NCBI RefSeq assembly: GCF_002161595.1
Contig: NZ_NFID01000001.1
Coordinates: 342,725-406,724 of the forward strand
DNA from: Gemmiger sp. An50
Lineage (GTDB): Bacteria > Bacillota > Clostridia > Oscillospirales > Ruminococcaceae
DNA length: 64,000 bases
Reading direction: 5' to 3'
The first letter of the stretch is position 1; each line of letters opens with the position of its first letter. The position numbers were made by a program, and so were the translations under genes. The notes beneath the pieces are model-generated. The model was given only the letters and a program-made list of their open reading frames with translations, ran no database searches and had not been told where the DNA came from. Below are positions 1 through 8,530 of this stretch, piece after piece.

Positions 1-9
1 TTTTCTTCC

Positions 10-42
10 GGCAGCATACAGCCAAAAGTTGTGCTGCCTTTT
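10..42 (+). terminator. Hairpin with short T run at window edge
   Basis: GGCAGCA and TGCTGCC form 7-bp arms around a 15-base loop, followed by TTTT on the plus strand. It would end a plus-strand transcript entering from the left. No gene for it is visible, so the role is uncertain. Confidence 0.3.
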
Positions 43-81
43 CTGTAATAAAACGCAATCCGCATAATCAATCCCTTTCCC

Positions 82-1614
82 TCATTTGTGAGCTGCCAAA
101 CTGTCCCTTATCTTAAATTCAACATCCACCCGTTTATCAGGGTAAACATAAATCTTATCAATCAGAAGATCAACCAATTCCGAAGTCAGCCCATCGCTTT
201 CCGTCAGCATCCGGGAAATATCCATCTGCTGGCGCTGGTGCTGCCGTTCTTCCTGTTCGGCTTCAAGACGGGCCATGACAACCGCTTTGGTATTCTGCAC
301 TTCCAACAGCCTTTCACTGATCTGCTCTTTTTGCTCCTTGTATTTCGGGAGCGGAATCCCCCCGGAAACAAGCGATTCATACAGCTTCCGCTTTTCTTCC
401 TGCAGTTCAAAAACCTGCCGGTCAAAGTCAGCTTGACGTAAAGTAACGGTATCTACCTTACGGAGATCCGCTAAGCTGTCAACGCCAAATGCTACCTGGA
501 ACTGTTTGCACAGTAATTCATAAACAAGCTGGTTCAGTTCTTTTTCTCGGATATGAATATTATAACAGTCCAGTGAAGGAATCGTGCTGGAAAAGCGGCA
601 CCGGTAAGATGTCCCGTTTGCCAGGTGCAGGGCATGTTTACAGCATCCACAGATAACCTTCCCACGCAGGAGATAGTTGTGCTTTTTCCTGTTTGGAATC
701 TTAAAACGCTGAATAGAGGCATTGGCCTTTGAAAAGATTTCCTCATTCACCAGCGGTATATGATGGTTCGGTATTTTGATCCAGTCGCTTTCCTCTTTGC
801 TCCGCATCTTGTGGCCGCCAATTTCCGTAACCTCTCTTTTGCCAATCACATAAGTGCCCATATATCGTTCGTCAGCAAGAATCCGAAGCACCGTAGAATT
901 GCACCACATTCCGTGAGTTCTTGAAACATCGTGTGTCTTAATTCCTTTTCGGGCCTTATGTTCTCCGGGCGTGGGAATTTGCTGACGGGAAAGCTCCCGT
1001 GCAATATCGGCTGCGTTCATGCCATTTACGGCATATTCAAAAATTTTCTGGACTACTTCGGAAGTCTCCGGGTCCTGCACCATCCGTCCGTTTTCCCCTT
1101 TGCGATAACCGTAAGGGCAGATTTTACTTTGGTATTCGCCACGCTGGAATTTCAGGTATTTGGCCGTTTTGGTCTTTACCGACATATCACGGCTGTAATA
1201 CTCACTGATTAAATACTTGAAGGCGACTTCCATACCTCCGGTATCACCTTTTAACTTTTGGGTGTCAAAATCATCATTGACAGAGATAAAGCGGGTATGA
1301 AACAGCGGAAATACCCGCTCGATAAAGTAGCCGGTTTCCAAACTGTTGCGACCAAACCGGGAAAAATCTTTTACCATGATACAGTCAATCCGATTGGCCC
1401 GTACCAGGTCAAGTAATTCCTGCACCGCAGGGCGCTCGAAGTTTGCCCCGCTGTACCCGTTATCTACAAACTCCATAAGTTCCGCATTGGCATATTCAGG
1501 CAGTTCAGAGGCATATTCCCGAAGGATGCTTCGCTGGCTGGAAATACTCATACTATCTGTTTTGGCATCCTCCAAAGAAAGACGGATATAAAGAGCAATC
1601 ATATATTTTTTCAT
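82..1614 (-). CDS. Large serine recombinase 1 (TnpX-like)
   Basis: DNA strand-exchange enzyme of the resolvase/invertase large-serine group, expected to excise or integrate the element. The N-terminal catalytic domain opens with YIRLS (nucleophile Ser13). The VKDFSRFGR motif and a GYSGANFERP segment follow, then the 'recombinase' domain (about 160-270), a zinc ribbon (CGCC near residue 325 with a second Cys pair) and a C-terminal coiled coil (about 390-460). At 510 residues it is full length. It is the last of three recombinase genes in one minus-strand operon. Its start overlaps the stop of the preceding recombinase by 4 bases (ATGA), so translation is probably coupled. Met5 is an alternative start. 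Confidence 0.93.
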   Translation of the reverse strand: MKKYMIALYIRLSLEDAKTDSMSISSQRSILREYASELPEYANAELMEFVDNGYSGANFERPAVQELLDLVRANRIDCIMVKDFSRFGRNSLETGYFIERVFPLFHTRFISVNDDFDTQKLKGDTGGMEVAFKYLISEYYSRDMSVKTKTAKYLKFQRGEYQSKICPYGYRKGENGRMVQDPETSEVVQKIFEYAVNGMNAADIARELSRQQIPTPGEHKARKGIKTHDVSRTHGMWCNSTVLRILADERYMGTYVIGKREVTEIGGHKMRSKEESDWIKIPNHHIPLVNEEIFSKANASIQRFKIPNRKKHNYLLRGKVICGCCKHALHLANGTSYRCRFSSTIPSLDCYNIHIREKELNQLVYELLCKQFQVAFGVDSLADLRKVDTVTLRQADFDRQVFELQEEKRKLYESLVSGGIPLPKYKEQKEQISERLLEVQNTKAVVMARLEAEQEERQHQRQQMDISRMLTESDGLTSELVDLLIDKIYVYPDKRVDVEFKIRDSLAAHK

Positions 1615-3242
1615 TCTGCCGCCGCCTCCTTAAACGCCTCAAATTCCGTGCGGAATGTAAATTTTACATCTACCTGTTTATTCGGGTAGACCGTGATCCG
1701 CTCAATCAAACGCTCAATGAGGGCGGCAGTCAGGGAGCCTCCGGCCAAAAGTTCCTGCTCGTCTTTTTCCAGGTGCTTGCACTTTTCGGCCTGCTTCTGA
1801 CGGGCGGCAGACTGGTTTTCATAAGAGGAAAGCTCTTTTTGGGCCGCCTGCATCTGTTCTTCGTAAGTCGCTTTCAAGACGAAATATTCTTCGCTGTCAA
1901 TCGCTCCGTTCATCAGATTTTCATAAAGAGTCTGCAAAAACTCACGGCTTTGGTTAAGCTGTAACTTTGCCCGGTTAATTTTCTCACGGGTGGCAGCCTC
2001 TTTTTCCTGCTTTTGAATGTTGTCGTTCAGAAGCAGTGCGTAATCCCCCAGGACGGCAGCAAGTTCCCTTTTAAGAATGTCCAGCACCGTTGCGATCAGC
2101 TCGGTTTCGCTGATGGAAACACCAGCGCATTTATCTTTATGTACCCTGGTAGGGGTCAGACAGTGGAAGCGATACACTCCATGAGAACGCTGCCGGTGCA
2201 GGCTTCTCCCGCAGTCTCCACAGAAAATCCGCCCCTTGAAAATATTGGGCGTATATGGAATAACCGGATGCTTCTTGCTTTCCTCGGCCACTTCTGCCCG
2301 GTACTTCTGGACAGCATCAAAAATCTCTCTGGAAACAATAGGCTCATGGGTGCCAGTAACCACAATCAGGTTTTCCTCGCCTGCGGGCACCTGCCGGTGA
2401 AGAACGGTTTTTGTCCGCCCTTGCACCATGTCGCCGGTATATTTATCTTCCTTCAAAATCTTGGCAACTGTCCAGGTCTGCCAGTAGCCGCGCCCGGCTA
2501 ACGCCTGATGGGTGATCTCCCCGGTCTGCATCTTATATTTTCCGGGAGAGGGGTAGTTTCCTTCATTAAGCAAAAGCACAATCCGGTTGAGGGGGACTTT
2601 CTCATAAGCCCACTGAAAAATCTGGCGTACCACAGGAGCCGCCACAGGATCAATAATCAATTTGTGGCAGTCATCAGGGTCTTTCATATATCCAAATGGC
2701 GCCCTGCCACCCACATACTTGCCCTCTTTCATATCCTGACGGGCTTGGGCCTTTATCTTACGTCCTATGTCCAGAGCATAGGCTTCGTTAATCATATTTT
2801 TCAGCGGAAGGATAATACCGCCGTGGAGATTATCAGGGTTTTCAGAGTCAAATTGATCCGTAACGCTGATGAACCGGACATTATGGGAAGGGAAATACCG
2901 CTCAATGTAATATCCCGTGTCAATGGCATTGCGTCCCAGGCGTGAAAGGTCTTTGACGATCACACAGCCTACTTTACCGGATTCAATATCCGAAAGCATC
3001 CGTTGGAAGCCGTCGCGGTTGAAATTCGTTCCAGTTGCTCCATTGTCAATATAAATGTCATAAAGACGCAGTTCAGGTTTTCCCAATAGGAATTTTTCGA
3101 GAACCAGCTTTTGCGTTTCGATAGAATTTCCACGTTTATTGTTATCCTCCACAGACAGCCGGATATACAGCGCCGTGCTGATAAACGGGGAAGCAGGCAT
3201 GGCAGCCTGCGCCATAGTATGTTTCCTGCTCTTTCTCGCCAT
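1611..3242 (-). CDS. Large serine recombinase 2 (TnpX-like)
   Basis: Second of three tandem large serine recombinases, 543 residues. The catalytic motif is YIRLS with Ser30, preceded by an N-terminal extension of about 20 residues rich in Lys and Arg. VKDLSRLGR is present. The recombinase domain, a CGDCGRS zinc ribbon and a long Gln/Glu/Lys-rich coiled coil follow. It is followed by recombinase 1 with a 4-base overlap and preceded by recombinase 3 with a 1-base gap. The three proteins are clearly divergent from one another, so they are not a recent duplication. Whether they act together or on different sites cannot be read from the sequence. Confidence 0.93.
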   Translation of the reverse strand: MARKSRKHTMAQAAMPASPFISTALYIRLSVEDNNKRGNSIETQKLVLEKFLLGKPELRLYDIYIDNGATGTNFNRDGFQRMLSDIESGKVGCVIVKDLSRLGRNAIDTGYYIERYFPSHNVRFISVTDQFDSENPDNLHGGIILPLKNMINEAYALDIGRKIKAQARQDMKEGKYVGGRAPFGYMKDPDDCHKLIIDPVAAPVVRQIFQWAYEKVPLNRIVLLLNEGNYPSPGKYKMQTGEITHQALAGRGYWQTWTVAKILKEDKYTGDMVQGRTKTVLHRQVPAGEENLIVVTGTHEPIVSREIFDAVQKYRAEVAEESKKHPVIPYTPNIFKGRIFCGDCGRSLHRQRSHGVYRFHCLTPTRVHKDKCAGVSISETELIATVLDILKRELAAVLGDYALLLNDNIQKQEKEAATREKINRAKLQLNQSREFLQTLYENLMNGAIDSEEYFVLKATYEEQMQAAQKELSSYENQSAARQKQAEKCKHLEKDEQELLAGGSLTAALIERLIERITVYPNKQVDVKFTFRTEFEAFKEAAAE

Positions 3243-3243
3243 T

Positions 3244-4863
3244 TCAGACCACCATCCTTTCCTGTACCGGCGTAATCAGGGCGAGGGCTTTTTCATATTC
3301 GTCCTGATAATTAAATTGAATCTGCAATTCGTCTTTTCCCAGCACTGTAATCACCTGCACAAGCTGGATCACCGCCTTGCGGTCCAGTTCTTCCAGATCG
3401 GAAAAACGCCTGAAATTCTCAATCCAGCGATTCCGCTCACTCCGGTTTTCCATTACATCGGTCCGTTTCTCCTTAAGGGCGGCAACCGCCTGTTCCAGTT
3501 GGGTGATACGGGCACTGTAACTGCTTTTGTTATAAAGGAACTCCGACTTGTCCAGAAAGCCGTTTACCATGCTCTCATACAGTTTCATCTTATATTGACG
3601 GATCTGCTCCAACTGCTGCTCATTTTGGGCGATCTGCCGCGAATACTCTTTGATAAGTTCACGGTTGATACGGCTCTGGTCTATGCCGGATAAGATTTCA
3701 TCCAGAGAGACTACATTGGCAATAAACCCTTTCAGGCTGTCCCGCACGCACTCCATCAGCTCATGTTCCTTTACCATGACCGGATGGGCGCAGCCGTTCT
3801 TCTTTCCGGTGGGACAATAGTAATAGTGATATTCTTTGTCTTTGTAGCGGTTCGTTTTGCGTACCATCCGGCTGCCGCAGCAACCGCAGACCAGTATGCC
3901 GGAAAACAGATAGACTTTATCTTTTTGGGGAGATGTACGGGTGTCCAGGTTGCGAATCCTTTGCACCAGGTCAAAATCATTCCGATCAATAATGGCTTCG
4001 TGAGCATTTTCCACGCGAATCCACTCGGAGGAAGGGCGGCTCTCCATCTCTTTCAGTTTGAAGTGCTGAGAACCCTTTCGGCCCTGAACTAGCGTGCCGG
4101 TATAAGTTTCATCCTGCAAGATCCGGGTGACGGTATTGGCCGACCACCGGCAATCCTTCCGGTCTGTATAGCCTTTCTTGGCATGGGGAAGGCCATAATA
4201 CTTTTTATATGCCAAAGGAGAGAGCGTACCCAGCCGGTTCAGCTCATTTGCGATAGCGTAGGGGCTGAATCCTTCCAGGCGCATCCTGAAAATGCTCCGC
4301 ACCACCTGGGCAGCATATTCGTCTACTACAAGAAGATTATGGTTATCTTCGGATTTACGATAGCCGTAAACCGGGAAAGCTCCAACGAAATCCCCATTCT
4401 TACGCTTAGTTTCCAGGGAACTTCTCGTTTTGATGGAAATATCCCGTGCATAGGCTTCATTCATAATGTTCTTTACTGATACAGTCAGGTCATCGCCTGC
4501 ACTCTCATTGAGAGTATCAATATTGTCATTGATGGCAATAAACCTCACGCCATAGGCCGGAAAGACACGGCGCATATAGCGGCCAGTCTCAATATACTCA
4601 CGGCCAAGACGGGAAAGGTCTTTGACGATGACACAGTTGATCTTTCCCTCCATGATGTCATCCATCATTTCTTTAAAAGCCGGACGGTCAAAGATAACCC
4701 CGCTGTACCCATCGTCTACCTTTTCGGAAACCAGCTCGATTTCCGGGTGACGGCTCACGAAATCTTCGATCAGCTTTCGTTGATTGCCGACACTGTTGCT
4801 TTCATTTGATTTGTCATCCGTATAAGATAAGCGGATATATTTGGCAGCTTTATAAACCTGCAT
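3244..4863 (-). CDS. Large serine recombinase 3 (TnpX-like)
   Basis: First gene of the recombinase operon, 539 residues. Ser13 lies in YIRLS. It has VKDLSRLGREYIETG, a recombinase domain, a CGCCGSRM zinc-ribbon start with a matching CAHP further on, and a C-terminal coiled coil. The start is set by AAAGGAG about 10 bases before the ATG. All catalytic-domain motifs are intact, so the protein should be active. It is transcribed toward the left end of the window together with the other two. Confidence 0.93.
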   Translation of the reverse strand: MQVYKAAKYIRLSYTDDKSNESNSVGNQRKLIEDFVSRHPEIELVSEKVDDGYSGVIFDRPAFKEMMDDIMEGKINCVIVKDLSRLGREYIETGRYMRRVFPAYGVRFIAINDNIDTLNESAGDDLTVSVKNIMNEAYARDISIKTRSSLETKRKNGDFVGAFPVYGYRKSEDNHNLLVVDEYAAQVVRSIFRMRLEGFSPYAIANELNRLGTLSPLAYKKYYGLPHAKKGYTDRKDCRWSANTVTRILQDETYTGTLVQGRKGSQHFKLKEMESRPSSEWIRVENAHEAIIDRNDFDLVQRIRNLDTRTSPQKDKVYLFSGILVCGCCGSRMVRKTNRYKDKEYHYYYCPTGKKNGCAHPVMVKEHELMECVRDSLKGFIANVVSLDEILSGIDQSRINRELIKEYSRQIAQNEQQLEQIRQYKMKLYESMVNGFLDKSEFLYNKSSYSARITQLEQAVAALKEKRTDVMENRSERNRWIENFRRFSDLEELDRKAVIQLVQVITVLGKDELQIQFNYQDEYEKALALITPVQERMVV

Positions 4864-4950
4864 AGAAAAACACTCCTTTCATCACGGAAAAATCCCCGCA
4901 ATTCAAGGAGTGCAGTCTGCGTATCGGTATTCAATTCCTTTTCCATGTTT

Positions 4951-4956
4951 ATTATA
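4951..4956 (-). promoter_or_regulatory. Candidate -10 box for the recombinase operon
   Basis: TATAAT on the minus strand, about 90 bases upstream of the first recombinase start. No convincing -35 element is present at 17 bases, so an activator or the nearby sigma-like protein may be needed. This is inference only. Confidence 0.3.
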
Positions 4957-5007
4957 ACGCTCCATGCGGGAAAAATCAGCCCCCAAAATAAAAAATATCA
5001 ATGATTT

Positions 5008-5238
5008 TCAGCGTAGGATTCCGCGGAGGCATTCTTCCAGGGTAGCGCCTCCCTGAGAAAAACTTGCCCTGACAACAAATCCACCGCATTTGAAATGATA
5101 CGGGTCCCGGATCTGCCGGACAAACTCGGCAATCCTTTCTTCCCGCGGCAGGTCCTTATTGACAGATACATCCCGGATGTCGGCAAGTCTGTCTGCTTCC
5201 GGGGTATGTATGACCGTATAGGCCGGTGTTTGAGTCAT
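5008..5238 (-). CDS. Small conserved ICE protein (DUF6870-like)
   Basis: 76-residue protein. The start is chosen at an ATG preceded by AAAGGAG with 8 bases of spacing; a longer frame upstream has no ribosome site. The visible pattern is an acidic-basic N-terminus with DIRDVSVNKDLPREERI, then a FVRQIRDPYHFKCGG segment with one Cys and a terminal LEECLRG. This resembles small proteins found next to recombinases in Clostridia ICEs (DUF6870-like, from memory). The function is unknown. It precedes the recombinase operon in the same direction and may be co-transcribed. Confidence 0.7.
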   Translation of the reverse strand: MTQTPAYTVIHTPEADRLADIRDVSVNKDLPREERIAEFVRQIRDPYHFKCGGFVVRASFSQGGATLEECLRGILR

Positions 5239-5347
5239 AACAACAGCTCCTTTCTTTTCATACAGGATCATCAAAATCACATGAATAAGGCCGGACACAC
5301 GAAAAGAGCGGCCCGGCCTCATGGTATCTGATTTCGATTTTATAAGA

Positions 5348-5387
5348 ATCCATGCCGCTGCTCGAAAATCAAAACAACGGCATGGAT
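5348..5387. repeat. Inverted repeat with perfect 10-bp arms
   Basis: ATCCATGCCG and CGGCATGGAT are perfect 10-bp arms separated by 20 bases. The element lies between the DUF6870-like gene and a 58-codon frame. It could be a terminator, since TTTTCTT follows on the plus strand, or a protein-binding or transfer site. The sequence does not decide. Confidence 0.55.
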
Positions 5388-5393
5388 GTTTTC

Positions 5394-5570
5394 TTAGTAG
5401 CTTGCCGTATTTGCCACGCCCCCCGGCAGGCCCTTTTCCGGGCCGGGGATGCCACAGGCTGCGGCCAGCTTTACCGCATCATAGCCCTGCTTGTGCCGTC
5501 GCTTCGCCAGAGCTAACGAACACAGAAGGGACTCCCCCCAAGTCTTTGACGGGTCGTGAGAAAGTATCAT
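5394..5570 (-). CDS. Possible 58-residue basic protein
   Basis: An open frame from ATG (weak AGGGT upstream) to TAA encodes a peptide of 58 residues. Its Lys/Arg-rich middle (LAKRRHKQGYDAVKLAAACG) is compatible with a helical DNA-binding or relaxase-accessory peptide. It lies in the otherwise gene-free stretch of about 650 bases between the sigma-like gene and the DUF6870-like gene. GC-rich codon use resembles the ICE backbone. No family is recognised. The rest of the 5323-5888 interval holds GC-rich hairpins, for example around 5417-5455, but no other gene I can support. Confidence 0.4.
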   Translation of the reverse strand: MILSHDPSKTWGESLLCSLALAKRRHKQGYDAVKLAAACGIPGPEKGLPGGVANTASY

Positions 5571-5888
5571 TATACCCTGTATCAGTCATCGCGTCTGGCC
5601 TGCCACAGCCAGATCAATGGATAGCGTAGATCGCTCGGACGGCTGGGCTTCATCACCTCCTTAAAGCCGCCTGTCATCGCGCCGCTCTATTTGCCGCTCG
5701 GAATACAGGGAAAGTACCTATGGCACCGTATATGCAGTTTTCAAGGTCCAGATGAAGGATTGGGAGCTTGTCTGCATATACAGGTGGGTGTGGCACCGTT
5801 GAAGGTTCTCACTCACCGAAATGGCATTGTCCCCAAAAATTGTCCTTCTATAAGTCGTGACATTTTCGGGGGTAAATTTATAGGGGGT

Positions 5889-6314
5889 TTAGAAATTTTC
5901 TTCTAAAATTTTTTCCAGACGCAGAAGTCCGCGCCGAATACTTTCATGGACAGCATGGAGAGAAACACCTTCCATCTTGGCAATATCCATCAGGGTAATG
6001 CCGAGAATATAGTGAGCGTACACACGCTGGCGTTGTTTCTCTGGCAATGAAGAAATCGCCTGGTACAGCCGTTCTTCCTCCAGGTGCCTTTCTACGATCT
6101 CCTGCAGCGTTGGGGTAAAAAGAACAGCTTCGCGTTCAATATCATCCCCATAATCAAGAGAAAGGAATGCCTTATGCCGGTATGTACGGCGGCGATATGC
6201 CACTTCTTTTCGCTGATATTCTACCAGCACATCTACAACCTCATCGGGCAGGCTGATAAACAGATCCGTTTTATATATTTCCGGGTAAAATTCCCGCAGA
6301 TTGATTTCTTTCAT
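5889..6314 (-). CDS. Sigma-70 region 4-like HTH regulator
   Basis: 141-residue protein starting at an ATG preceded by GGAGG with 6 bases of spacing; an upstream extension in frame is not supported. The C-terminal 60 residues look like sigma-factor region 4: SSLPEKQRQRVYAHYILG, then MDIAKMEGVSLHAVHESIRRGLLRLEK as the helix-turn-helix. There is no obvious region 2, so it is a truncated sigma-like activator of the kind often encoded beside ICE recombinases. It could drive the recombinase operon, which lacks a clear -35 box. The N-terminal half is charged and of unknown role. Confidence 0.8.
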   Translation of the reverse strand: MKEINLREFYPEIYKTDLFISLPDEVVDVLVEYQRKEVAYRRRTYRHKAFLSLDYGDDIEREAVLFTPTLQEIVERHLEEERLYQAISSLPEKQRQRVYAHYILGITLMDIAKMEGVSLHAVHESIRRGLLRLEKILEENF

Positions 6315-6521
6315 GGTAATCCTCCAATTTCGATTTTTGAGTGGGTTAATGGGCAAATCGAAATCAGAGGGGCGGTGACCTACACCGTACAGGTCCGGCG
6401 GCAGGCTTGTCCTGCGCCTTATTTGTAAAAAAGAGCGCCCACCGTACAGCGGTAAGCTGCGCCTGTCGTATTCCGTCACCATCTGACGGAGCAGAATGGA
6501 AAATGCAAAATCCTGTCGAAT

Positions 6522-6559
6522 GGAAAAACCCCGCAATCCATCGCAGGATTACGGGGTTT
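6522..6559 (-). terminator. Rho-independent terminator
   Basis: The minus strand reads AAACCCCGTAATCC, a short loop, GATTGCGGGGTTTTT. The stem is strong and ends in a T run. It would separate the cargo block from the sigma-like gene. The interval 6560-6785 holds no supported gene; it contains the outer cargo repeat at 6702. Confidence 0.75.
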
Positions 6560-6701
6560 GAATCTCTTTTATATGACCGGCTATGTCGAGGCCGGTATTC
6601 TGACCTCGGCAGCATTTTCCATGCCCTCCTTTATTGAAGGAGAGCAGAGTTACCTATTATGTCCACCTCCCTCATTTTGGGGCATTATATAGGGATAAAT
6701 G

Positions 6702-6780
6702 CTATAATTCTTCCAGAAGCGTCATGGTTTTACTGAATTTAATCAACAATACATGACAAAATCAGGCATTATCCACACAG
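6702..6780. repeat. Left copy of cargo-flanking direct repeat
   Basis: 79-bp stretch beginning CTATAATTC and ending CCACACAG. It matches 31948-32025 in the same orientation, with about three quarters of positions identical by eye and shared blocks GTCATGGTTT, TGAATT, CAACAA and ATGACAAA. The final 35-40 bp also recur nearly unchanged at 13405-13443, before winged-helix copy 2. The two outer copies bracket the 25-kb cargo. Confidence 0.6.
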
Positions 6781-6785
6781 CAGAA

Positions 6786-6824
6786 AAAACGAAAATTTAA
6801 GGGTGCGGCAGAAATACCGCACCC
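6786..6824 (-). terminator. Terminator after winged-helix copy 1
   Basis: GGGTGCGG and CCGCACCC form 8-bp arms. On the minus strand TTAAATTTTCGTTTTTT follows. The same hairpin follows copies 2 and 4, so it travels with the gene. Confidence 0.85.
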
Positions 6825-6827
6825 TTT

Positions 6828-7333
6828 CTATACATCAAATTTATAGCCCACACCATAGACGCTTTTCACATAATCCGGCAAGTCGGGGGCAACCCGGAGC
6901 TTCTTTCGCAGATTGCTTATATGGTTGTTGATCGCTTTCCGGGAATAGTAGGAATAATCCTCATGCCATACCAGATCCAGGAACATTTCATAAGTGAACA
7001 CCCGCTTTGGGTTCAGTATGAGCAAAGCGAAGATTTCAAATTCCTTGACCGTCAGCGGAATTATCTGGCTCCGTACAGTAACAAGGCGCTGCTCTAAGCA
7101 GAAATATAAAGCACCTTCCCGGATTTCTGTCAACGGCTGATCTGCCTGCGGCGGGATAAAATACTGGCCTCGAAGAAGTGTAGAGTATGGGACATCAGCC
7201 GGAATATTGCCAGCATCATAGTCACGAACAAACTGAGCCAGTTCCTTCTTTTGGCAGGGAGAAAGCAGAGCAAAGAGCTTTTCACCGATTTGTCTGCCAG
7301 AATCTTTTAAATCCAGTACGGCTAATTTCCCAT
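6828..7333 (-). CDS. OmpR-type winged-helix protein, copy 1 (apparent -1 frameshift)
   Basis: Predicted 168-residue regulator. The C-terminal 100 residues are an OmpR/PhoB effector domain (IPLTVKEFEIFALL, then the recognition helix in YSRKAINNHISNLRKKL, and the YGVGYKF wing). The N-terminal 68 residues are a helical domain that is not a receiver. The ribosome site GGAGGTGA leads to ATG GGA AAT TAG; the coding frame continues only in -1, through G GGA AAT, as M-G-N-L-A-V-L-D. In this frame no ATG, GTG or TTG occurs before codon 68, and a TGA lies in the ribosome site. A CTG start at codon 7 is the alternative. It follows a lone receiver gene by 35 bases. Copy 2 differs at 3 of the last 101 residues. 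Confidence 0.8.
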
Positions 7334-7368
7334 AATATTGTCACCTCCTTAGCGTTCGATAGGCAATA

Positions 7369-7722
7369 TCAGATTTCAAAATTCACCAGTGCTTTTATTT
7401 TAGTAATCAAATTACATTCAGTTTTACAGCAGTAAGCACCGCCATAAAATTGGGCCTGTTGTTTTATCAGGTAATCATCATCACAAGTCATAAGCAGAAA
7501 AGGAACAGAGATTCCTTTATGGCGTATATCTTCGAGCAAATCCAATCCTGTGCCGTCCTTCATATTATAATCAGAACAAATTGCTTCGACTTTTTGATAT
7601 TCCAGCAATCGCAACGCATCTTTTACCCCTGTTGCTGTATAAACCTCAAAATACTTTTCTAAAGCAGAGGTCAAAAAACCTAAAAAATCCAAATTGTCGT
7701 CTATGACAAGCAATTTTTTCAT
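7369..7722 (-). CDS. Stand-alone response-regulator receiver domain
   Basis: 117-residue protein consisting only of a CheY-like receiver. The acidic pair is D8-D9, the phospho-acceptor D51 (CSDYNMKDG), the switch Thr is T79 and the conserved Lys is K100. There is no output domain. The gene immediately downstream in the same direction encodes a winged-helix output domain with no receiver, so the pair looks like a response regulator divided between two genes. The start is ATG after GGGGAAG. The partner kinase is not known; the kinase at 11494-12423 is the nearest candidate. Confidence 0.85.
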   Translation of the reverse strand: MKKLLVIDDNLDFLGFLTSALEKYFEVYTATGVKDALRLLEYQKVEAICSDYNMKDGTGLDLLEDIRHKGISVPFLLMTCDDDYLIKQQAQFYGGAYCCKTECNLITKIKALVNFEI

Positions 7723-7786
7723 TAACTTCCCCTTTCTATCAGCTCCTTACTGTGTTCCTATCTGGTTGGTAGTTAGATAATCTGAA

Positions 7787-8518
7787 TTATTTTGCTTTCC
7801 TGTTCAGCCCTTTCAGAATGAAAAGCGCCAGAGCAGCACAGGCCAGCAGAACTATGATACCAATGAAAACCTGAACCATATTTGCATCGTAATAGCCGGA
7901 GATATTGAAAACGGCTGTCATGGGATATACCGTTTTTAGCTGGCTGGACATACTTGCGAACAGCCCGGCGAACGAATAAATTTCAGCAAATACCAGCGCC
8001 AGCCAGTAACCTTTTTTCATCCGGGCCACCAAAGCGATGATCGGAGAAATGGCAAGGAACACACCAATCCCGTCCAGAAGATATGTTTTCAGGTTTTCCA
8101 AAACAAGGCCAATGGAAAGAGCTTCAAAGTGTAAAACGGCCTCAACGAGAAAGGTAATCGCAAAAAGCAGAAGATAGATTAAGACGCTGAATACCAGAGC
8201 AAGCACCATTTTGGAGAGCGTCAGCTTCACTTCATCCACGGGAATGAGCCGCAGGGATTTTAGGGTGTCCTCCTGTTCCTCCCGGCAGATCATATAGCTT
8301 CCCAGCAGGGCAATGACCGCAGGCAGCACATAAAAGGTGGCGAGGGATTGGGCCGCTGTCATAAACCATCCGGCACCGTCAATATAGCGGCTTTCATAAA
8401 ATGTGAACTGCCCCTGTGCAAAGACAATCAACGCCACCATGACCGTTGCAAAACCGGCAATCCACAAAATTTTGGAACGGCGGAGTTTCCGGCGCTCCGC
8501 CCAAAGTAAAAGCTCCAT
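7787..8518 (-). CDS. Lantibiotic-immunity type ABC permease (EpiE/MutE or MutG-like)
   Basis: 243-residue integral membrane protein with about six hydrophobic segments (first TM 16-33), ending in a Lys/Arg-rich tail. Topology and the motif REEQEDTLKSLRLIPV after the second TM match permeases of ABC-2 antimicrobial-peptide exporters (NisE/G, SpaE/G, CprB/C). It lies 12 bases downstream of a similar permease and after the ATPase gene, and probably forms the second channel subunit. It would expel or exclude a cationic peptide at the membrane. Confidence 0.85.
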   Translation of the reverse strand: MELLLWAERRKLRRSKILWIAGFATVMVALIVFAQGQFTFYESRYIDGAGWFMTAAQSLATFYVLPAVIALLGSYMICREEQEDTLKSLRLIPVDEVKLTLSKMVLALVFSVLIYLLLFAITFLVEAVLHFEALSIGLVLENLKTYLLDGIGVFLAISPIIALVARMKKGYWLALVFAEIYSFAGLFASMSSQLKTVYPMTAVFNISGYYDANMVQVFIGIIVLLACAALALFILKGLNRKAK

Positions 8519-8530
8519 TTCAAATGCACC

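Noticed and set aside
7321..7333. ATG GGA AAT TAG as a three-codon leader peptide for attenuation
   Set aside because: No antiterminator or terminator hairpin lies between it and the main frame, and the slippery phase explains the main frame more directly. Reinitiation remains possible and is named as the alternative.
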